In this document: positions 39,557-43,915 of the stretch, piece by piece
Layout of the letters: each line of letters begins with the position of its first letter
Position numbering within the stretch: the stretch's first letter is position 1
Source of the DNA: CAYLPT01 sp964385645
GTDB taxonomy: Bacteria; Armatimonadota; Hebobacteria; Hebobacterales; Hebobacteraceae
Assembly: GCA_964385645.1 (NCBI GenBank)
Contig: CAYLPT010000162.1
Coordinates: 1 to 43,915 of the forward strand
Direction of reading: 5' to 3'
Length of the DNA: 43,915 nucleotides
Notes under the pieces: model-generated
Told to the model about the DNA's origin: nothing
Database searches by the model: none
Seen by the model: only the letters and a program-made list of their open reading frames with translations
Made by a program: the position numbers and the translations under genes

Positions 39557-40663
39557 ATGGCAGAGACGCCTGTTGAGGACATCGTGCGGCTCGCCGACCA
39601 AGCGGAGGCGGAGATCGCACGCGCCGGCTCGATCGAGGAGCTGGAGCGGCTCCGCGTCTCCCATTTGGGTCGCGCGGGCTCCATTACCGCCGTCCTACGC
39701 GTCATCGGGCGACTGCCCGTCGGGCAGCGCCCGGCCGCCGGCCGCGCGGCCAACGAGGCCCGCCGCCGCGTCGAGCAGGCCCTCGCGCGCCGCCGACAGG
39801 AGCTGGAGGCGGCCGGGCCAGCGCGCTCCTCAGACGAGCGCCTCGACGTCACCCTGCCCGGGGTGGGCATCGAGCTGGGCCACCGCCACCCGCTCTCGAT
39901 CACCCTCGACCGGCTGCTGGAGATCTTCGTGGGCATGGGCTACGAGGTGAGGACCGGCCCCGATGTGGAGTGGTTCCACCTCAACTTCACCGCCCTGAAC
40001 TACCCGCCCGACCACCCCGCGATGGACGAGCAGGACACCTTCTACATCACGCCCGAGATCATCCTGCGCACCCAGACCTCCCCGGGCCAGATCCGCGCCA
40101 TGAGGGACAACCACCAGCAAGAGTGCCCGGTGCGGGGCCTGGACGTCCTGGCGCCGCCGGGCGAGGTGCTGTCCCATTGCCGCTGCACGCCCAGGCCCAC
40201 CCGGGTGGTCATTCCCGGGCGGTGCTTCCGCCGGGAGAGCGTCACCCTCACCCACGGCGACACCTTCCATCAGCTCGAGTGCCTGTTGGTGGATGAGGGA
40301 GTGACCTTCGCGGACCTCAAGGGAACGCTGGCCACCTTCCTGCGCGAGTACCTGGGCCCCAGCACAAGGGTGCGCTTCCGGCCGGACTTCTTCCCCTTCA
40401 CGGAGCCCAGCGCGGACTTCTCGGTGAACTGCGAGTTCTGCGAGGGCCGCGGGTGTCGCTTCTGCAAGGAGAGCGGATGGGTGGAGATCGGCGGCTCGGG
40501 CATGGTCCATCCCAATGTGCTCATCGCCGGCGGCTACGACCCCGACCGGGTGAGCGGCTTCGCCTTCGGCTTCGGCCTCGAGCGGCTCGCCCAGCGCCGC
40601 TTCGGCATCGAGCACATCACCACCCTGTACGAAAATGACATGCGCTTCCTGCGGCAGTTCTAG
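39557..40663 (+). CDS. pheS: Phenylalanyl-tRNA synthetase alpha subunit
   Basis: A 368-residue catalytic subunit of the alpha2-beta2 synthetase that charges tRNA-Phe. ATG 39557 has GAGG six bases upstream. The N-terminal coiled coil (about 1-90) and class II core are present: motif 1 region HPLSITLDRLLEIFVGMGYEV, ALNYPPDHPAMDEQDTFYI, RTQTSPGQIRAM, motif 2 VVIPGRCFRRE with FHQLECLLVDEG, and motif 3 GFAFGFGLERLAQRRFGI. Two oddities: about 22-25 extra residues between RAM and PTRVVIPGR (about 183-213) with Cys190, Cys208 and Cys210, and a CX2CX4CX2C set (Cys292, 295, 300, 303) like that of several other bacterial PheS proteins. A Phe T-box precedes it. Confidence 0.95.
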   Translation: MAETPVEDIVRLADQAEAEIARAGSIEELERLRVSHLGRAGSITAVLRVIGRLPVGQRPAAGRAANEARRRVEQALARRRQELEAAGPARSSDERLDVTLPGVGIELGHRHPLSITLDRLLEIFVGMGYEVRTGPDVEWFHLNFTALNYPPDHPAMDEQDTFYITPEIILRTQTSPGQIRAMRDNHQQECPVRGLDVLAPPGEVLSHCRCTPRPTRVVIPGRCFRRESVTLTHGDTFHQLECLLVDEGVTFADLKGTLATFLREYLGPSTRVRFRPDFFPFTEPSADFSVNCEFCEGRGCRFCKESGWVEIGGSGMVHPNVLIAGGYDPDRVSGFAFGFGLERLAQRRFGIEHITTLYENDMRFLRQF

Positions 40664-41459
40664 CCGTCGCGCCGCGCAGTACGACGCCATTGCGGAGCTC
40701 TACGACGGCTATCCGGGCAACTACCTCGATGACCTGGCCTTCTTCGTCGAGGAGGCCCAGCGCGCCGGCTCGCCCGTGCTCGAGCTGGGGGTGGGGACCG
40801 GCCGGCTGGCGCTCTGTCTCGCCGCCGCCGGCCTCGATGTCGTGGGCCTGGACAGCTCGCCCGCCATGCTGCGGGTGCTCGCCGCCAAGCGCGCCGGCCT
40901 GCCCCCCCTCCCGGGCCGGCTGCACGCGCTGGCCGCCGACATGCGCGAGTTCTCGCTCGGGTTGCGCTTCCGGCTCGCCATCGTGCCCTTTCGCACCTTC
41001 CTCTACCTGCTGTGCCGCCGCGACCAGCTCCGCGCGCTCGGCGCCATCCGCGACCACCTGGCGCCGGGCGGCCGGCTCATTATGAGCTTCTTCGTGCCTC
41101 CGCCCGAGCTCATAGCCCGGCGTCAACTGGGGAGAGTAGAGATGGCTCGCTTCCCAGCGCCCGGGGGAGACGGCGAGGTGGTCGCCTTCGACGCCACCGA
41201 GTTCGTGCCCGCCCACAAGCGCGTCATCTCCCACATCACGTATGAATGGCAAGACGGCGCAGGCCGGACCACCCGCCGGCTCGACCACGACCTCGTCGCC
41301 CGGTACGTGTTCCCCCACGAGGTGCCGCCCCTGCTGGCGCGCGCCGGCTATCGGGTGGTAGCCAGCTACGGCGGCTTTGGCCGCCGGCCCCTCGACGATG
41401 AATCTCGAGAGCAGATCTGGGTCGCCGAGCCCCACCCGCCATCGGAGATCGCACCATGA
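40635..41459 (+). CDS. Class I SAM-dependent methyltransferase
   Basis: A 274-residue methyltransferase whose ATG (40635) overlaps the end of pheS by 29 bases and whose stop overlaps the pheT ATG by four, so all three are translated as a unit. After a short N-terminus (MTCASCGSSSRRAAQYDAIAELYDGY), motif I is VLELGVGTGRLAL (48-60), then VVGLDSSPAMLRVL (motif II), a LHALAADMREFSLG segment (motif III) and RLAIVPFRTFLYLL (motif IV). The second half (HITYEWQDGAGRTTRRLDHDL, PPLLARAGYRVVASYGGF) resembles small-molecule methyltransferases. The substrate is unknown; placement inside pheST hints at a tRNA or Phe-linked role but this is inference. Confidence 0.87.
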   Translation: MTCASCGSSSRRAAQYDAIAELYDGYPGNYLDDLAFFVEEAQRAGSPVLELGVGTGRLALCLAAAGLDVVGLDSSPAMLRVLAAKRAGLPPLPGRLHALAADMREFSLGLRFRLAIVPFRTFLYLLCRRDQLRALGAIRDHLAPGGRLIMSFFVPPPELIARRQLGRVEMARFPAPGGDGEVVAFDATEFVPAHKRVISHITYEWQDGAGRTTRRLDHDLVARYVFPHEVPPLLARAGYRVVASYGGFGRRPLDDESREQIWVAEPHPPSEIAP

Positions 41460-43546
41460 GGATCCCCACCGACTGGCTGCACGAGTACGTCCCGAGCGAC
41501 CTGCCGGTGCGGCAGCTCGCCGATACCCTCACCGACGTCGGCCTCGAGGTCGAGGCCGTGGAGGACGTGGCCGGCGGCCCGGTGTTGGACATCAAGGTCA
41601 CCCCTAATCGGGGCGACTGTCTCTCCCTGCTGGGGGTCGCCCGCGAGCTGGCGATGGCGCTCCGCACCAAGGTCGTGCGGCCGGCGGTCACCATCGTCGA
41701 GTCGGGCCCGCCGGTGGAGACCCTGGCCGCGGTGAGGATCGAGGACCCCGAGGGATGCCCGCGCTACTCCTGCCGGGTGGTCCGCGGCGTGCGCATCGCG
41801 CCCTCGCCGGAGTGGGCGCAGCGTCGGCTGGAGCGCTGCGGGATGCGCCCGATCAACAACGTGGTGGACGCCACCAACCTGGTGATGATTGAGCTGGGAC
41901 AGCCGCTCCACGCGTTCGACCTCCGCCTGCTGAGCGCCCGCCCCGGGGACGAGCGCGCCCACATCATCGTGCGCCGCGCGCGCTCCGGCGAGCGCGTGCT
42001 CACCATCGAGGGCCAGGAGCGCGACCTCACGCCTGAGGTGCTGGTCATCGCCGACCCCTCGGGCCCCGTCGCCCTCGCCGGCATCATGGGCGGCGCAGCG
42101 ACCGAGATCCACGCCGGCACCACCGATGTGCTGCTGGAGTCGGCCCACTTCGACCCCGGCCTCATCCGCCGGGGGGCGCGCGCCCTCGAGATGAGCACCG
42201 AGGCCTCCTACCGCTTCGAGCGCACCGTGGACCCCGGCGGCACCGTGGCCGCGCTCGCCCGCGCCTGCCAGCTCATCGCCGAGTTCTGCCCGGAGCCCCC
42301 CGAGGTCGCCCGCGGCGTGGTGGACGCCTGCCCCGGCGCGGTCGGCGAGATCGAAATCGAGCTGCGGCCGTCGCGGGCGAACGCGCTCCTGGGCCTGCGG
42401 CTGTCGGCGGAGGAGATCGCCGAGTGCCTGCGGCGCCTGGAGCTGAAGGTCAGGGGGAGCGACCCGCTGGTCGTGCACATCCCGACCTTTCGCCAGGACC
42501 TGAGGACTGAGGTGGACCTGATCGAGGAGGTGGCCCGCGCCCGCGGCTACCACACCATCCCCGAGACGCTGCCCGCCACCGCCGCGGGGGTGGGCCGGCT
42601 CTCGCCGGAGTTGGCCTTCGCGCGCGAGTTGCGCCAGATCATGCGCGGGCTGGGCCTCAGCGAGGCCCTCACCTCGAGCCTCGAGGCGCCCGAGGACCTG
42701 GCCCGCCTGCGGCTGCCGGAGGGTCACCCCCTTGCGGAGCCGGTGCGGCTCAGCAACGCGAAGACAAACGACCGCTCGCAGCTCCGCACCACGCTGCTCA
42801 CCTCGTTGCTCAGCGTCGTCGCCACCAACCGCCGCCACGGCGTGAGGGACATCGCGCTCTTTGACATCGGCCGGGTCTACCGACCGCGGAAGGGAGATCT
42901 GCCCGAGCAGCCCGAGCACCTCGGCATCGCGGGCTCGGGGATGCGCTGGCGCGGCCGCTGGGCCTTCTCGCCCGCGCGCGCGGGGTGGGACTTCTACGCG
43001 CTCAAGGGGATCGTCGAGGCGATTGTTGAGGCCGTGACCGACCGCCCCCAGGAGTTCGTCGCCGCCTGCCACCCGGCTCTGCACCCGGCCCGCTCGGCCC
43101 GCCTCCGCGTGGAGGGCGAGGAGATCGGCTACCTGGGGGAGATCAGCCCAGAGGTGCGGGAGGCGCTCGACCTGCCCGACCCCGTGTACGTGGCAGAGCT
43201 CGACCTGGGGCCGCTCCGGCGGCTGGCTGACGCACGCCAGCTCAGCTACCGGACGGTAAGCCGCTTCCCCGCGGTGACGCGCGATGTCGCCCTGCTGCTG
43301 CCCCGCGAGGTGCCGGCCGCCCGGGCTCTGGCGGTGGTCCGGGGCGCTGCCGGCCCCGAGCTGGAGCGACTGGAGCTCTTCGACGCCTACGAGGGACCCC
43401 CGCTGCCGGAAGGGCAGCGCAACCTGGCCTTCTCCCTCACTTTCCGGCGCGCCGATCGCACCCTCACCGATGCCGAGGTGGACACCGCCATGGACTCGGT
43501 CCGGGCGCGTCTGCGCGAGGAGCTGGGGGCGCTCATCCGGGAATAG
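41456..43546 (+). CDS. pheT: Phenylalanyl-tRNA synthetase beta subunit, short form lacking the N-terminal OB domain
   Basis: A 696-residue beta subunit, about 100 residues shorter than usual. It starts MRIPTDWLHEYVPSDL and reads GLEVEAVEDVAGGPVLDIKVTPNRGDCLSLLGVARELA at residues 29-66: the EMAP-type tRNA-binding OB fold normally found between these two blocks (about 40-150) is missing with no frameshift. The rest is complete: B3/B4 editing domain (GMRPINNVVDATNLVMIELGQPLHAFD), B5 (ANALLGLRLSAEEIAECLRRL with VHIPTFRQDLRTEVDLIEEVAR), the inactive synthetase-like core, and the C-terminal FDX-ACB domain (FPAVTRDVALLLPREVP). It is translationally coupled to the methyltransferase gene. Confidence 0.94.
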   Translation: MRIPTDWLHEYVPSDLPVRQLADTLTDVGLEVEAVEDVAGGPVLDIKVTPNRGDCLSLLGVARELAMALRTKVVRPAVTIVESGPPVETLAAVRIEDPEGCPRYSCRVVRGVRIAPSPEWAQRRLERCGMRPINNVVDATNLVMIELGQPLHAFDLRLLSARPGDERAHIIVRRARSGERVLTIEGQERDLTPEVLVIADPSGPVALAGIMGGAATEIHAGTTDVLLESAHFDPGLIRRGARALEMSTEASYRFERTVDPGGTVAALARACQLIAEFCPEPPEVARGVVDACPGAVGEIEIELRPSRANALLGLRLSAEEIAECLRRLELKVRGSDPLVVHIPTFRQDLRTEVDLIEEVARARGYHTIPETLPATAAGVGRLSPELAFARELRQIMRGLGLSEALTSSLEAPEDLARLRLPEGHPLAEPVRLSNAKTNDRSQLRTTLLTSLLSVVATNRRHGVRDIALFDIGRVYRPRKGDLPEQPEHLGIAGSGMRWRGRWAFSPARAGWDFYALKGIVEAIVEAVTDRPQEFVAACHPALHPARSARLRVEGEEIGYLGEISPEVREALDLPDPVYVAELDLGPLRRLADARQLSYRTVSRFPAVTRDVALLLPREVPAARALAVVRGAAGPELERLELFDAYEGPPLPEGQRNLAFSLTFRRADRTLTDAEVDTAMDSVRARLREELGALIRE

Positions 43547-43572
43547 TGCGCCCTGAAGGGCAGAGCGGAACA

Positions 43573-43595
43573 GGGCAGGCCCAGGCGACCTGCCC
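43573..43595. terminator. Hairpin between convergent pheT and YtxH-like genes
   Basis: GGGCAGG (43573-43579) and CCTGCCC (43589-43595) form a 7-bp GC stem with a 9-nt loop in the 78-bp gap between two genes that end toward each other. No T-run is present. Confidence 0.35.
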
Positions 43596-43624
43596 CGTGC
43601 GCGCTCGCATGCGACTCCCGAGTG

Positions 43625-43828
43625 CTAGGCGGTCTCGGGCTCTTCCTCCTCGCGGTGCCGGTGCAGCGCGGCGCGGCCGCGCTCCTCGGCCGCCTCCTTG
43701 AGCTGACGGGCCTTCTCCTTGACCCGCTCTCGCGTCTCCTCACCCGCCCCTGGGGCAAACAACAGCCCGAGCGCCGCGCCGACCAGCGCGCCCACGAGCA
43801 TCCCGGCCAGGAAGTCACCGCTCTTCAT
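43625..43828 (-). CDS. YtxH-like small membrane protein
   Basis: A 67-residue protein starting at ATG 43828 with GAGGAGG upstream. The N-terminus carries a Gly/Ala-rich membrane segment (FLAGMLVGALVGAALGLLFAPGAG, about 6-29), the hallmark of YtxH/gas-vesicle-protein-like small proteins, followed by a charged amphipathic helix (EETRERVKEKARQLKEAAEERGR). The family is associated with general stress in Bacillus, but the molecular role is unclear. It has its own promoter on the minus strand. Confidence 0.85.
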   Translation of the reverse strand: MKSGDFLAGMLVGALVGAALGLLFAPGAGEETRERVKEKARQLKEAAEERGRAALHRHREEEEPETA

Positions 43829-43863
43829 ACGTGTCGGCCTCCTCTCCGCCTTCTGCTGCCCCG

Positions 43864-43892
43864 ATTCTAGCCGCGGGGCCGGCCCCCGTCAA
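43864..43892 (-). promoter_or_regulatory. Promoter of the YtxH-like gene
   Basis: Read on the minus strand: TTGACG (43892-43887), a 17-nt spacer and TAGAAT (43869-43864). The start would fall near 43857, about 30 nt before the ATG at 43828. Confidence 0.75.
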
Positions 43893-43915
43893 CCCGCCGC
43901 CGGCCCGCGGTGTAC

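Noticed and set aside
41366..43084. 572-codon minus-strand open frame over pheT
   Set aside because: Antisense shadow of a complete pheT; low-complexity Arg/Gly/His sequence.

Overview
This is a very GC-rich bacterial chromosome segment with many GTG starts and strong purine-rich ribosome binding sites. The gene mix points to an uncultured high-GC lineage on the terrabacterial side. Clues are a T-box in front of pheS, a LysM plus copper-amine-oxidase-N cell-surface protein, uroporphyrinogen-decarboxylase-like and MalF/MalG-type genes, several PilT paralogs, and DUF6504 and ARPP-1 proteins. Armatimonadota is my best guess, by inference only; no rRNA or taxonomic marker search was possible.

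Layout. (1) 1-4.2 kb: the tail of an unknown gene, a leftward ModA-like lipoprotein plus NifU-domain pair, a rightward radical SAM protein, and a LysM surface protein behind a strong promoter with a 14-bp leader hairpin. (2) 4.3-11.2 kb: a giant alpha-2-macroglobulin with an intact thioester motif and a pseudopilin-like insert, an ARPP-1/DUF6569 protein, and a UroD-family protein. (3) 11.2-13.3 kb: leftward cysK and an MFS transporter. (4) 13.5-18.4 kb: a lytic transglycosylase with an apparently leaderless promoter, then a tight run of a membrane protein, xerD, a small acidic protein and two sugar-type ABC permeases. (5) 18.4-21.5 kb: an accessory-looking patch bounded by two near-identical palindromic repeats. 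It holds a broken three-Cys-motif partner gene (tcmP), an intact Gp37/Gp68-type three-Cys protein, an unknown 375-aa protein and a DUF6504 protein. (6) 21.5-29.2 kb: a DUF2723 membrane protein, tRNA-Tyr and tRNA-Thr, a leftward carbohydrate cluster (SDR oxidoreductase, CofD/YvcK-like protein, nagA, PPi-type phosphofructokinase), and tRNA-Ala. (7) 29.2-34.5 kb: a secreted, membrane-anchored protein followed by four consecutive PilT-type ATPase genes. (8) 34.6-39.2 kb: trxA-trxB, an SPFH/stomatin plus NfeD protease pair, and a putative metal exporter. (9) 39.2-43.9 kb: a T-box leader with a Phe (TTC) specifier controlling pheS, an overlapping methyltransferase gene and a short pheT; then a leftward YtxH-like protein.

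How things fit together. Vegetative promoters can be read directly: TTGAC(G/T), a 17-nt spacer and TAnnnT recur in front of genes and tRNAs, several with an extended -10 (GTGCTA). Phenylalanyl-tRNA synthetase should be induced when uncharged tRNA-Phe accumulates. The leftward cluster at 24-29 kb looks like amino-sugar/uronate catabolism feeding glycolysis. The points most worth a second look are the four-gene pilT run, the pseudopilin-like insert in the macroglobulin bait region, the repeat-bounded tcmP/Gp37 patch, the PheT without its tRNA-binding OB domain and the methyltransferase between pheS and pheT. No CRISPR array, transposase or prophage module was seen.
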